Shown: positions 34,374 through 44,245, counted from the first letter of the stretch. The stretch: DNA of 64,000 nucleotides from Pedobacter sp. N36a (GCF_014472395.1 NZ_JACSZW010000010.1:62001-126000), one strand, 5' to 3'. Translations and numbers: made by a program. Notes: generated by a model from the sequence alone, not told the origin.

Positions 34374-36188
34374 ATGATTGGAAATAGAGGTTACGGATTA
34401 AAAACAGGACTATTGTGCTTTTTACTGCTATGTTTTATGGCCTGTAAGAAAGACAGGGTGGATGTGCCCACTGGAGGTATTGAATTCCAGAATTCATTGG
34501 AAGGGATGGTCAATAATGGCATTCTGCTCAACAGCTACAGTAAAGAAAAAGAAAATTATGTTTTTCATTTTGAGTCCGGTGATATCGAAGTCCCAGGAGC
34601 GCTGGTACAGGATATTCAGGACCAACCGGATCTTTGGAAAACAGTGATTCAGTTTAAAGATAAAATCAGCCTTGCCATACCTTCAAAAGGGAGCTCTCTG
34701 GATTTTATAGTCAAAGATAAAGCCTTAAATCCTTCCGGGGTTAATCCTTTGGCCGCAACGGTAGAGGTATTGCTGCCTGGACGGGGAAGGGTACAAGTAA
34801 TTGTGGAAGGGAAGCCCGGCACAAATGGGAGTATACAGCATTTGTTTCTCGCCTCAAACCCCAGACAAACGATTCCTGTATTCGGACTTTATGCCAATTA
34901 CAACAATCGTGTAGCCCTTGTTTTTACAGATATGGAAGGTAAGGAACGCGGCCGAACGTATGTTCAAATACAAACGGCGGCATTGGACCTGAAGGCTTTC
35001 CCAACATTTGAAACAGTTGTAGCACAAAAGAGCCGTATGGAACCCGGATTAAGCTTAGTAAGCTATCCCGGCGAAAGTGAAATCGACACCTCCTGTCCTT
35101 ACATGGTCGACTCAGATGGGGAGATCCGTTGGATATTGCTGTTGAAACAGTCGCCCAAACTGCAAAGATTAGCAGCCTCAATTGGTTTAAAACGAATGAA
35201 AAATGGAAATTTCTTAAGCGGCGACGGACAGGAAAGTCGTATTGTAGAGATCGATCTGTTCGGTAATCTGGTTAAAGAATGGGATTTGAAAAAATTAGGT
35301 TATACGTTTCATCATGAAGTAACAGAAGCTGCCGATGGCAATTTTCTGGTTACTGTTTCTAAATCTGCAGCACGTCTGCTCAATGGAAAACCACGAATCA
35401 ACGACCATATCATCGAAATAAATCCATTATCAGGCATGGTTGTGAAAGAATGGGATTTAGCCAATATGCTGGATACTGCCCGTTACGACCATCAAGGTGA
35501 TTTGTCGGGAGTGGATTACAGTCAGACACCAGTCAATTGGGCGCACAACAACTCCATTGCAGCAATGGGAGCTGATTTTCTAGCCACAGTACGTTTTCAG
35601 GGCATCATTTCTTTTTCAAGAGGAGGCGCATTGAAATGGCTGATTTCACCGCATAAAAATTGGAGCAGCGCTTATCAGCAATATTTATTGTCTCCCGTGG
35701 ATGCAAAAGGACAAGTAATTACTGATCCAAAGGTGATTGCTGGTGAGGCTGCACATCCTGATTTTGACTGGTCTTGGGGAATGCATACACCTGTATTGAT
35801 GCCTAATGGCAATATTCTGGTTTTTGACAATGGATATAACCGTCATTTTCAGGCTAAAACGTTGGGCAGTCCAGATGGTTACAGCCGGGTTGTGGAGTAT
35901 AAGGTAGATGAAATAAAGAAAACGGTGCAGCAAGTATGGGCTTATGGAGAAAGCAGGGGAGTACAAGGTTTTTCTGCAGCACTTTCCGGGGTGCAGTATC
36001 TGCCGAAAACAGGCCATGTTTTGTTTTGTCCGGGAATGGGGGTGAAAACGAATAAAGGATTAGGAGGAAGAGTGGTCGAAATTGATCTGAAGACAAATGA
36101 AGTAATTTACGAACTGGCAATTACAGCACCTAGTGTTTCCGCATTCCACCGGGTAACGCGTATGCAGATGTATCCGGATAATAAGTAA
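34374..36188 (+). CDS. aryl-sulfate sulfotransferase (ASST family) lipoprotein
   Basis: A 604-residue lipoprotein (lipobox cysteine at residue 24, CFMAC). The C-terminal 380 residues carry the ASST beta-propeller pattern: YMVDSDGEIRWILLL, HHEVTEAADGNFLV, WAHNNSIAAMG, HTPVLMPNGNILVFDNGYNR and VQQVWAYGESRG, with several conserved histidines, one of which carries the sulfate in known enzymes. ASST moves sulfate from one aryl sulfate to another phenol without PAPS, in the periplasm. Here it would be anchored in the envelope next to the SusCD 2 importer. No sulfatase or disulfide-bond genes accompany it. The N-terminal 170 residues are a less conserved Ig-like part. Confidence 0.82.
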   Translation: MIGNRGYGLKTGLLCFLLLCFMACKKDRVDVPTGGIEFQNSLEGMVNNGILLNSYSKEKENYVFHFESGDIEVPGALVQDIQDQPDLWKTVIQFKDKISLAIPSKGSSLDFIVKDKALNPSGVNPLAATVEVLLPGRGRVQVIVEGKPGTNGSIQHLFLASNPRQTIPVFGLYANYNNRVALVFTDMEGKERGRTYVQIQTAALDLKAFPTFETVVAQKSRMEPGLSLVSYPGESEIDTSCPYMVDSDGEIRWILLLKQSPKLQRLAASIGLKRMKNGNFLSGDGQESRIVEIDLFGNLVKEWDLKKLGYTFHHEVTEAADGNFLVTVSKSAARLLNGKPRINDHIIEINPLSGMVVKEWDLANMLDTARYDHQGDLSGVDYSQTPVNWAHNNSIAAMGADFLATVRFQGIISFSRGGALKWLISPHKNWSSAYQQYLLSPVDAKGQVITDPKVIAGEAAHPDFDWSWGMHTPVLMPNGNILVFDNGYNRHFQAKTLGSPDGYSRVVEYKVDEIKKTVQQVWAYGESRGVQGFSAALSGVQYLPKTGHVLFCPGMGVKTNKGLGGRVVEIDLKTNEVIYELAITAPSVSAFHRVTRMQMYPDNK

Positions 36189-36209
36189 TTGTTTTCTAGC
36201 TATTGAAAT

Positions 36210-36242
36210 CACCCATGGCTTCCATTATGGAAGCCATGGGTG
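36210..36242. terminator. strong hairpin after the sulfotransferase gene
   Basis: Perfect 14 bp stem CACCCATGGCTTCC with a five-base loop, about 20 bp after the stop codon. Only a short T-run follows (TGTTTAAAT). Confidence 0.75.
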
Positions 36243-36338
36243 TTTAAATCCGGGCTGCTCGCCCATCTGATAGTCGAAACTAATTTTACGGCCTGCATAT
36301 TCCAGTACAATAGAGCCGATGTAACTCATGAAGGTCAT
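36225..36338 (-). CDS. possible 37-residue protein (doubtful)
   Basis: A short minus-strand reading from an ATG at 36338, with protein-like composition (MTFMSYIGSIVLEYAGRK and then FDYQMGEQPGFK). It ends inside the loop of the hairpin at 36210-36242. The frame stays open about 20 codons further upstream without a good start. No family recognised; it may be the remains of a gene. Confidence 0.25.
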   Translation of the reverse strand: MTFMSYIGSIVLEYAGRKISFDYQMGEQPGFKHPWLP

Positions 36339-36472
36339 CGTAGATGTCTTTAAAGTTATTCGGTTTGAATAAGAGGGTCTCTGTCGACCGTTTTAATATC
36401 ATTGTGGCGTTATATTTGATTTGAAAATACACAAAAAGAATTTAGGTTATAAATTATCTATATCTTCCTGCC

Positions 36473-37279
36473 ATGAAAAGAGCGATGATCTGTAGTTTCT
36501 TAATGATCGGCATGATGGGTTGTCGGAATAGCCAGCCAGTTACTCCGCTTCATCAAGAGACAGTACCTGTCATCAGTCATTATGTCACCAACAATTTCCC
36601 CCATGATACGAGCTTATTTACAGAAGGGTTCCTGTTTCATGCTGGCAGGCTGGTAGAAAGTACCGGTGCTCCGCTGGAACTTACCAATACCCGTTCTCTA
36701 ATTGGCATACAGGACCTGAAAACCGGAACGCTAGATATTAAGGTGGTACTGGATAAAGCAAAGTATTTCGGAGAAGGAATTGCGATATTAAAAGGTAAAT
36801 TGTATCAGCTGACTTATAAAAATCAGTTGGGGTTTATTTATGATGCCACTACATTTAAAAAGATCTCGGAGTTTAAGTACGCGAATTTAGAAGGCTGGGG
36901 TCTGACAACAGATGACAGAAGTCTGATCATGAGTGATGGAACTGATAATTTAACTTATATCAGCCCGAATACTATGTCGCCATTAAAAACGATTTCAGTA
37001 AGGGAAAATGGACAGCCAGTCACAAAGTTGAATGAGCTGGAGTTTATTAAAGGCTATATCTATGCAAATGTATACGGTACTAATTTTATCGTTAAAATTG
37101 ACCCTTCAAATGGTGATGTCGTAGGTAAGCTTGACCTGACTAAGGTGTCCATCACCGAGAAAAATATGAATTCCAGTGCTGCGGAAATGAATGGGATCGC
37201 TTATGATCCGATCGCCGATAAGGTGTACATCACGGGTAAATTATGGGCGCATATCTACGAAATTGACTTCAATAAATAA
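36473..37279 (+). CDS. glutaminyl-peptide cyclotransferase (glutamine cyclase) lipoprotein
   Basis: A 268-residue lipoprotein (lipobox cysteine at residue 17, GMMGC). The body matches the plant/bacterial glutamine cyclotransferase family, a five-bladed propeller: FPHDTSLFTEGFLFHAG, ESTG, YFGEGIAILKGKLYQLTY, LEGWGLTTDDRSLIMSDGT, LNELEFIKGYIYANVYGTN and MNGIAYDPIADKVYITGK are its characteristic segments. The enzyme (EC 2.3.2.5) turns N-terminal glutamine of proteins into pyroglutamate in the periplasm. Many exported Bacteroidota proteins begin with Gln after signal cleavage (for example after the AQ of SusC 2), which suggests a general envelope role rather than a link to the neighbouring loci. 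Confidence 0.9.
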   Translation: MKRAMICSFLMIGMMGCRNSQPVTPLHQETVPVISHYVTNNFPHDTSLFTEGFLFHAGRLVESTGAPLELTNTRSLIGIQDLKTGTLDIKVVLDKAKYFGEGIAILKGKLYQLTYKNQLGFIYDATTFKKISEFKYANLEGWGLTTDDRSLIMSDGTDNLTYISPNTMSPLKTISVRENGQPVTKLNELEFIKGYIYANVYGTNFIVKIDPSNGDVVGKLDLTKVSITEKNMNSSAAEMNGIAYDPIADKVYITGKLWAHIYEIDFNK

Positions 37280-37802
37280 ACCAGATTACATAAAAATTTA
37301 TACCCGGTTGTTCTTTATGAGCTGTTTGGTCTACTAGTTTGCCAATAGGATCCAGGCAGCGCACAGCGCTGAGTATTTTGAATCCGCCAGGACAGAAATC
37401 ACTTTCGAGATTCTCCATGAGTTGAATATTTTGAAAATATAGAAAAATTACCTCATAGCTTTAAAATTTGGCGGTATTCTGTATAGTGTTTTTATTGATT
37501 ACATCTTAAGGAAATCTACATTGACCTATAAAGAGAATATTTGAGGTAATTTAAAGCTTTTTAGTGTAATAGTCGTAGTATGCCCTAGTGGAAGCACATT
37601 TTTATTTTAAAGTAAAAGTTTTGTAAAATAAATACACGAAAGTACTTGTGTATTAATTACACTATGATTATATTGGTTTAACGGTATTCTTATTAAAGCG
37701 CCAAAATATTTACCCAACAAACCAAACTGCTAATTAAATCTTAACGCCTATGTAGTGTAATATTGACTAACCCTATTATTAACTATCCTAACCAAATATT
37801 TT
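37280..37802 (+). promoter_or_regulatory. regulatory gap before SusC 3
   Basis: A 520 bp AT-rich gap. AGTGTAAT occurs at 37563-37570 and 37754-37761 and inverted at 37656-37663; the same octamer lies before SusC 2. An inverted repeat AATACAC/GTGTATT is at 37631-37654. A 49-codon minus-strand reading (37269-37418) overlaps the end of the cyclotransferase gene and is not convincing. Confidence 0.45.
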
Positions 37803-40800
37803 ATGCTTAAAATCACACCAACTCTCAAAAGGGGATATCTCCTTTTGCTGGCTTGCCTGTTCCTATCCTTTGGAGTAAGTGCGCAAGTCAAAGTCACCGG
37901 TAAGGTTACCAGCAGTGACGACAAGTTACCAATCATCGGTGCTACCGTAAAAGTCAAGAACACAACCATGGGGACGTTGACAGATCCCAACGGTGCTTTT
38001 GCAATCAATGTCAAACCTACAGATATACTTTCCGTCTCTTTTGTAGGTTATGTTACCAAAGAAATCCTTGTAGGTAAGCAAACCAGTATAAATATTGTAT
38101 TAAATCCAGATGCCAGTAATTTGAACGAAATCGTGGTAACGGGCTATACCAGTCAGCGTAAAAAAGACCTGACCGGTTCAGTAGCCGTAGTTAATATTGC
38201 ACAGTTAAAAGAACAGCCTGCAGCAAGTGCGGTGGAAGCTTTACAAGGTAAAGCACCCGGTGTTCAGATTGTAAATGATGGTGCACCAGGTTCTACACCA
38301 CAGATTCGCATCCGTGGGATAACTACCATCAACAACAACGATCCGCTGTATGTTATTGATGGGGTACCTTATGAAGGAAAACTAAGCTGGTTAAACCAGA
38401 ATGACATAGAAAGTATGCAGATCTTAAAAGACGCTTCTTCCGCTTCAATTTATGGGGCAAGGGCGAATAATGGGGTCGTGATCATTACCACTAAAAAAGG
38501 GGTAGTAGGTCCGCCGCGTGTTACTTTCGATAGCTATTATGGCAGGCAGGTACCAAGAAAGGGAACGTTCCCAAAAATGTTGAACCCGATGCAGTACGCG
38601 GAGTATATGTTTGCGTCGTATACAAATGCAGGGCTTAAACCTAATGCCGGGGATAATTACGGGAGTGGGCTAACGCCAACACTTCCAGAATACCTGCTGG
38701 CAGGACCCGCAACAGGGCAAAAGATTACGCCTGCTGATGCTGATCCTTCTAAATACAATTACAGTACGGATCCCACCACTTTTTATCAGATCACAAAAGC
38801 CAATCAGCAAGGGACCAATTGGTTTGACGAGATTACTCAATCTGCACCGATTCAAAACTATCAGCTGAGTGCAGCCGGGGGAGGTGAGAATGCGACTTAT
38901 AGCTTTTCTGCGGGAAGCCTCAATCAACAGGGAACTATCAAATATACCGGCTTTAAACGCTACAATGTCCGCGCAAATACGAGCTTTGCCGCATTGAATA
39001 AAAGACTGCGTTTCGGAGAAAATATTCAATATTCCTATTCTGAAGGCTATGGTGTTGGGGTAAACCCGAATGTGTCCGGAGAATACCAGGATGAAGGCAG
39101 TCCGATTAGCTGGGCCTACCGGATGAATAACATTATTCCTGTCTATGACATTAAGGGGAATTTTGCAGGTAGCCGGGGCAGTCAGCTAGGTAACTCGGAA
39201 AATCCACTGGCTACGTTATACCGTGGTAAGGACAATGTGAATAAGAGCAACTTCTTTTTCGGAAATGTTTTCGGGGAACTCGATCTGATTGATGGCCTGA
39301 CCGCTAAAACAAGCTTTGGTCTTCGCTATGAAAATTATAATGGCCTTACCCTGCGGTATCCCAATCTGGAATTTTCCGAAGGAAATAACTCCAATAACCT
39401 GAATGAATATTTTGGTTATAATAACGAGTGGACCTGGACAAATACCCTGACCTATAATAAAGTATTTGCCGAAAAACACCGTTTGAATCTCTTGTTGGGT
39501 ACAGAAGCCATCAGTTCCAGAACTCGTCGTGTGGATGCGGGACGTAATGACTTCTTCGTTCTGGGCGATCTGGATTACTATTATCTGGGCGTAGGTGCTT
39601 CTAATATCAGCAATGGTAGTACAGGTACAGTGGGCAGCTTGTTCTCTATATTTGGACGGGCGGATTACTCCTTTAATGACCGTTACCTAGCCAGCGTAAC
39701 CCTCCGTCGCGATGGATCATCTAACTTTGGACCAGATAACAAATATGGATATTTCCCGGCAGGAAGTGTCGCATGGAGACTTTCTGAAGAGGAATTCATT
39801 AAAGGTAAAGTCAAATGGATTGAAGATTTAAAACTTCGGGTAGGATATGGACAAACGGGAAATCAAAGAATTCCTGGATTTCAATATTTGAACAGGTACC
39901 AATCTTCGCTAGTCAATTCTGGCTATAGTTTTGGTGGCGATAATAAATTGACTTCTGGAGTTTGGCAAAATAATTATCAAAACACTGCGGTGAAATGGGA
40001 GTCTTTAAGCTCGCTGAATATCGGTTTAGACTTCACCCTGTTTAATTCAGTGCTGGATGGATCTGTTGATTGGTACAACAAGAAAACAAGCGATATGCTT
40101 TATCCGGTACCATTACCCGCTACGAATGTCGGTATGGGGAATTCTCCATTCGTGAATGTGGGAGATATGAGTAATAAAGGAATTGAATTCAACCTGGCCT
40201 ATCATTATGGGAAAGTAGACAACAAGCCTTTCAAATTTGATATTGGCGTAAATTTCTCTAAAAATAAGAATGAAATTGTAAAATTAGCGCCAGGCGTGAC
40301 AGAGCAAGTTTATGGTACATTCAGAACCTTAAGAACCAGTATTCTTAAAGAAGGTATGCCATTCGGCTCTTTTTATGGCTATGATGTAGTCGGTGTTTAT
40401 CAGAATGCAAGTGACGTCAGTCAAAGTCCTTCCTATCCAAAGGCCAGAGTGGGTGGCTTGAAATATAGAGATGTGAATGGCGACAATATGATTACGGCAG
40501 ACGATCGTACCATTATTGGCAATCCAAACCCGGATTTCTTGTACGCTTTGAGCTTCAATGCTTCCTATAAAAACTTCGATATTTCGATGTTCTTTAATGG
40601 TGTGCAGGGGATTGACCTGTATGAAGCGACCAGATATTTTACAGACTTCCAGACCTTTCCCGGAGCTAAAAGTATCAGAATGCTGGATGCCTGGAGTCCA
40701 TCCAATCCGGGTAGCCTGATTCCTTCACCAAATGCTAATGCCGGTGATTTCGAATTAGAATCCACTAGTTATTATGTACAGGATGGAAGCTTTCTACGTA

Positions 40801-41036
40801 TGAAAAATCTTCAGATTGGATATTCCCTGCCTGTCGACAAAGTATTCGGACCTAAATGGGGGGTAAACAAAGTAAGGGTTTATGCCAGTGCAACGAATCT
40901 GTTTACCATTACCAAATACAAAGGACTGGATCCGGAAGTAAGTCAGGAAACGGAAACCTATTCTGCATTAGGTGTAGATAGAGGGATTTATCCAAGTCCG
41001 CGTCAGTTCCTGATCGGTTTAAGTGTAGGATTTTAA
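37803..41036 (+). CDS. SusC/RagA-family TonB-linked outer membrane transporter (pair 3)
   Basis: A 1077-residue TonB-dependent barrel with signal peptide (MLKITPTLKRGYLLLLACLF, cleaved after GVSA), CarboxypepD_reg domain (about 30-105, GKVTSSDDKLPIIGATV), the SusC signature EIVVTGYTSQRKKDLTGSV, a plug with LYVIDGVPY and YGARANNGVV, and a complete barrel. Its stop codon shares a base with the first possible start of the SusD gene, so expression is tightly coupled. No enzyme gene is in the unit. Substrate unknown. The upstream gap shares an octamer with that of SusC 2, so both may answer to one regulator. Confidence 0.95.
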   Translation: MLKITPTLKRGYLLLLACLFLSFGVSAQVKVTGKVTSSDDKLPIIGATVKVKNTTMGTLTDPNGAFAINVKPTDILSVSFVGYVTKEILVGKQTSINIVLNPDASNLNEIVVTGYTSQRKKDLTGSVAVVNIAQLKEQPAASAVEALQGKAPGVQIVNDGAPGSTPQIRIRGITTINNNDPLYVIDGVPYEGKLSWLNQNDIESMQILKDASSASIYGARANNGVVIITTKKGVVGPPRVTFDSYYGRQVPRKGTFPKMLNPMQYAEYMFASYTNAGLKPNAGDNYGSGLTPTLPEYLLAGPATGQKITPADADPSKYNYSTDPTTFYQITKANQQGTNWFDEITQSAPIQNYQLSAAGGGENATYSFSAGSLNQQGTIKYTGFKRYNVRANTSFAALNKRLRFGENIQYSYSEGYGVGVNPNVSGEYQDEGSPISWAYRMNNIIPVYDIKGNFAGSRGSQLGNSENPLATLYRGKDNVNKSNFFFGNVFGELDLIDGLTAKTSFGLRYENYNGLTLRYPNLEFSEGNNSNNLNEYFGYNNEWTWTNTLTYNKVFAEKHRLNLLLGTEAISSRTRRVDAGRNDFFVLGDLDYYYLGVGASNISNGSTGTVGSLFSIFGRADYSFNDRYLASVTLRRDGSSNFGPDNKYGYFPAGSVAWRLSEEEFIKGKVKWIEDLKLRVGYGQTGNQRIPGFQYLNRYQSSLVNSGYSFGGDNKLTSGVWQNNYQNTAVKWESLSSLNIGLDFTLFNSVLDGSVDWYNKKTSDMLYPVPLPATNVGMGNSPFVNVGDMSNKGIEFNLAYHYGKVDNKPFKFDIGVNFSKNKNEIVKLAPGVTEQVYGTFRTLRTSILKEGMPFGSFYGYDVVGVYQNASDVSQSPSYPKARVGGLKYRDVNGDNMITADDRTIIGNPNPDFLYALSFNASYKNFDISMFFNGVQGIDLYEATRYFTDFQTFPGAKSIRMLDAWSPSNPGSLIPSPNANAGDFELESTSYYVQDGSFLRMKNLQIGYSLPVDKVFGPKWGVNKVRVYASATNLFTITKYKGLDPEVSQETETYSALGVDRGIYPSPRQFLIGLSVGF

Positions 41037-42760
41037 TGATAAACATGAAACGTATGAAAAAGATTAACTATATCATATTCGCAATATGTATGATTACTGC
41101 AGCAGGTTGTAGTAAGTCGTTTTTAGAGAAGAATGCGCAGGCAGAACTGATTCCTGAACAATTGACCTCACAAAAAGGGGTGGAAGCATTGTTGACAGGT
41201 GCCTACGGGCTTTTAAATGGGAATTTGAACGGTACCTGGGGTAATTACGGAGCTGCACCAAGTCAGTGGTTATTGGGAGAGGCGATTTCTGATAATGCCC
41301 ACAAGGGAAGTGAAAACGGTGATCAGCCCAATATGGCTGCATTGGAAATACATGAGCCAAACAGTACCAACGACAATTTGGAAAACCTTTGGGTACGTTG
41401 CTTTGAAGGGATAGTTCGCTGTAACAATACCTTAAAGTATTTGACGCTGGTACAGGCTTCGGATAAAAGTTTCCCAGCCGATAGAGCTGGAGAAATCGCA
41501 GCAGAGGCTAGAATGTTACGCGCCCATTATAACTTTTACCTGGTGCGGGTGTTTAAAAATATACCCTTGATTACAGAAAATACCACCGAATCAGCCGTAG
41601 ATAATATGAAGGATATTTATCCAGCTATTGTGGAGGATCTGAAGTTTGCAGTAGCCAACCTGAAACCTACCAGCCCTAAAGGAGAGATAGGACGTGTGAA
41701 CCAGATCGCTGCAAAAGCTTATTTGGGAAAGGTCTATTTATATCAAAAGAAATATCTGGATGCCTTGCCTTTATTTAATGATGTGATTGCTGGCAGACCA
41801 GGGATTGAAAGCCTTCCTTTTGCCAATAACTTTGACGTGACCAAAGAAAATGGGCCAGAATCCATATTTGCTGTGCAGCATTCTGTGGGGACTGATGGAT
41901 CTGGAGGTGACAATGGAAATGTAGGTGACATGCTTAATTTTCCTGTTGGATCCGCAGCGATCAATTGCTGTGGCTTCTTTCAGCCTTCATTTGATCTGGT
42001 CAATGCTTTCAAAGTAACGGCAGATGGCTTGCCCTTTCTGGATGATAAATACAGGCTTAACCCTTATTTCTCTGATTATGGGATGACCGAGGCCGAAAAG
42101 AATAATTATGTGTTGGATAGGACCATTGAATTTGATCCAAGATTAGATTATACCGCGGGTAGGAGAGGTGTGGAATTCCTGGATTGGGGCATCATGCCAG
42201 GGGATAACTGGATCAGAGGACTTGGCGTAGGTGGGCCTTTCGTTGCCATGAAAAACGTAATTAAGGCTTCAGAAATCAGCGGTAATACCGGTCCAGGAAG
42301 TCCAAATGTGACGGGTCTGAATGTGAACATCATCCGGTTGGCAGATGTCTATCTGATGGCGGCAGAATGTGAAGCGGAAGCAGGTAGTCTGCCAGCGGCG
42401 ATGACTTTGGTCAATAGAATTAGAGCTAGGGCTGCTTTATTACCCAAAAAGCAGGCTGTTGGTGGTAATGCCGCAGTATATAGGGTAAATCCTTACCTTA
42501 GTTTTCCAGATCGGGCCTATGCACGTACCGCTGTACGCTTTGAACGCCGTATGGAGCTGGCCATGGAAGGCCATCGTTTTTATGATTTGGTGCGCTGGGG
42601 GATTGCGAAAAAAACAATGACTGATTATTTTGCATTTGAAGGGACTTATCTTAAGTTTCTAACTACAGCAGTGATGGAGGATAAGGATGAATATTTCCCG
42701 ATTCCTCAGACTCAGATCGATCGTAGTGGGGGAGTACTGAAACAGAACCCAGGCTATTAA
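41036..42760 (+). CDS. SusD/RagB-family nutrient-binding lipoprotein (pair 3)
   Basis: A 574-residue lipoprotein with lipobox cysteine at about residue 25 (MITAAGC). SusD hallmarks: FLEKNAQAELIPEQ, AEARMLRAHYNFYLVRVFKNIPLI, IIRLADVYLMAAECEAEAG, and RRMELAMEGHRFYDLVRWG near the end. The first ATG overlaps the SusC 3 stop (TAATG); ATGs at 41045 and 41054 give shorter signal peptides and are equally possible. A strong terminator follows, so pair 3 is a two-gene unit. Confidence 0.95.
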   Translation: MINMKRMKKINYIIFAICMITAAGCSKSFLEKNAQAELIPEQLTSQKGVEALLTGAYGLLNGNLNGTWGNYGAAPSQWLLGEAISDNAHKGSENGDQPNMAALEIHEPNSTNDNLENLWVRCFEGIVRCNNTLKYLTLVQASDKSFPADRAGEIAAEARMLRAHYNFYLVRVFKNIPLITENTTESAVDNMKDIYPAIVEDLKFAVANLKPTSPKGEIGRVNQIAAKAYLGKVYLYQKKYLDALPLFNDVIAGRPGIESLPFANNFDVTKENGPESIFAVQHSVGTDGSGGDNGNVGDMLNFPVGSAAINCCGFFQPSFDLVNAFKVTADGLPFLDDKYRLNPYFSDYGMTEAEKNNYVLDRTIEFDPRLDYTAGRRGVEFLDWGIMPGDNWIRGLGVGGPFVAMKNVIKASEISGNTGPGSPNVTGLNVNIIRLADVYLMAAECEAEAGSLPAAMTLVNRIRARAALLPKKQAVGGNAAVYRVNPYLSFPDRAYARTAVRFERRMELAMEGHRFYDLVRWGIAKKTMTDYFAFEGTYLKFLTTAVMEDKDEYFPIPQTQIDRSGGVLKQNPGY

Positions 42761-42775
42761 CCCTTTTTTTTGCAT

Positions 42776-42815
42776 AAAAACCGGGTATCCATCTAGAATG
42801 GATACCCGGTTTTTT
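42776..42815 (+). terminator. rho-independent terminator after SusD 3
   Basis: Stem CCGGGTATCCAT/ATGGATACCCGG with a five-base loop, extended by A-T pairs, then a run of Ts. Starts 15 bp after the stop codon. Confidence 0.92.
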
Positions 42816-42900
42816 ATGAATTAGAAATTCCATAAAGGGAATCAAATAATGCTAACTTTGGTTGATTACCACCTTAACTAAATACAACCATTACAATTAC

Positions 42901-44217
42901 ATGAAGAAAGTTATTTTATTGTTTTTTGCCCTGCTGATCACGGTATCCGGATATTCACAAGGCATATTGTCGCTGTTTACACGTTCTCAGGAATTCATGA
43001 AAACGATGGAGCAGGAAAAGTTTCAGGATGCACAAGGCTTCTTTGATGTAAGCGTGCAAACTAAGATCTCTGCAGAAAATCTACAGACCATTTGGAGCAC
43101 CCTGACCACAAATTATGGAAAATACGTAGGCATGGATGTCGTGCAAAGTAAAAGCGAAGGCGAATACTTTACAGTAGCTGTGGATGCAGAGTTTGAAAAA
43201 GATACCCAGGGTTTTCTATTGGTCTTCAATAAAAATGAAAATTTAGTAGGTCTATTCCCAAGACAATTACAAAAGGCTTCATCCTATGTGAAACCTGCAT
43301 ATGTGGACACCGCTGCCTATAAAGAAAAAGAAATTTATGTCACTACTCCTGGACATAGTTTAGTTGGGTTGTTAACCACACCAGCTAAAGGAAGTAATTT
43401 CCCATTGGTGGTATTCTTACATGGCTCCGGCCCTGCCGATATGGATGAAACTGTAGGTCCAAACAAACCTTTTAAAGATCTTGCAGGCGGTTTAGCCAGT
43501 CAGGGAATTGCCAGTATCCGTTATGTAAAGAGAACATTGGCTTATTCCGGTGACTTTAGCAAAGCATTTACTGTAAAAGAAGAAGTGCTGGATGATGCAC
43601 TTGCGGCCATCGCATTAGCGAAAACGATTCCTGGTGTAGATAGAAGTAAAATCTTTTTATTCGGGCACAGTATGGGTGGAATGCTGGCGCCAAGATTGGC
43701 CCTGCAGGTACCGGACATTAAAGGTATTGTGCTGGCAGCTGCACCGGCAAGGAAGCTGACCGACGTGATTGAAGAGCAGAATAGATATGCTGTCGCACAA
43801 GCGAAGGATACTACCGGTAACTTACAGAAACAATTGGATGAAGTGTTAAAGCAAACTGCACAAACTAGGTTTACCAGCATAGGGAAGATGAAACCGGATT
43901 CGTTAATTCTAGGTTTACCTGCTGCGTACTGGGCAGATATCAATCAATATGATCAGGTTGCAGCTGCGAAAAAACTGATTAAACAAAAGATTTTTGTAGC
44001 CCAGGGAGCATTTGATTTCCAGGTTGCTCAGCAGGATTTTGACCTTTGGAAAGCCGCATTAGGCAAGAAAAACAATGTTACCTTGAAGTTATATCCCGAT
44101 TTAAACCATTTGTTTATTCCTCAAACAGAAAAGGGAGATAGTGCTCAGTATGGAATACCAGGCAGTGTTTCAGGAACCTTAGTTGAGGACTTAGCCAACT
44201 GGATAAAAGCTAAATAA
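42901..44217 (+). CDS. exported DUF3887-alpha/beta hydrolase
   Basis: A 438-residue exported protein from the ATG at 42901 (signal peptide MKKVILLFFALLITVSGYSQ; a longer reading from 42862 would spoil it). Residues about 22-115 resemble the DUF3887 domain often fused to hydrolases. From about 140 on it is an alpha/beta hydrolase of the serine aminopeptidase/dienelactone hydrolase type, with VVFLHGSGPADMDE (oxyanion strand), the nucleophile elbow FLFGHSMGGMLAPRL, an acidic residue in VAQGAFDFQV and the catalytic His in YPDLNHLFIP. Probably an esterase or peptidase of the periplasm. Single gene between two terminators. Confidence 0.88.
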   Translation: MKKVILLFFALLITVSGYSQGILSLFTRSQEFMKTMEQEKFQDAQGFFDVSVQTKISAENLQTIWSTLTTNYGKYVGMDVVQSKSEGEYFTVAVDAEFEKDTQGFLLVFNKNENLVGLFPRQLQKASSYVKPAYVDTAAYKEKEIYVTTPGHSLVGLLTTPAKGSNFPLVVFLHGSGPADMDETVGPNKPFKDLAGGLASQGIASIRYVKRTLAYSGDFSKAFTVKEEVLDDALAAIALAKTIPGVDRSKIFLFGHSMGGMLAPRLALQVPDIKGIVLAAAPARKLTDVIEEQNRYAVAQAKDTTGNLQKQLDEVLKQTAQTRFTSIGKMKPDSLILGLPAAYWADINQYDQVAAAKKLIKQKIFVAQGAFDFQVAQQDFDLWKAALGKKNNVTLKLYPDLNHLFIPQTEKGDSAQYGIPGSVSGTLVEDLANWIKAK

Positions 44218-44245
44218 AAAAAGGGGGGATTATTTCCCCCTTTTT
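44218..44245. terminator. bidirectional terminator between convergent genes
   Basis: Stem AAAAAGGGGG/CCCCCTTTTT with an eight-base loop, starting directly after the hydrolase stop and overlapping the stop codon of the minus-strand gene. Confidence 0.88.

Noticed and set aside
37269..37418. A 49-codon minus-strand reading beside the glutamine cyclase
   Set aside because: It overlaps the end of a solid gene on the other strand, has no promoter or family, and looks like chance.
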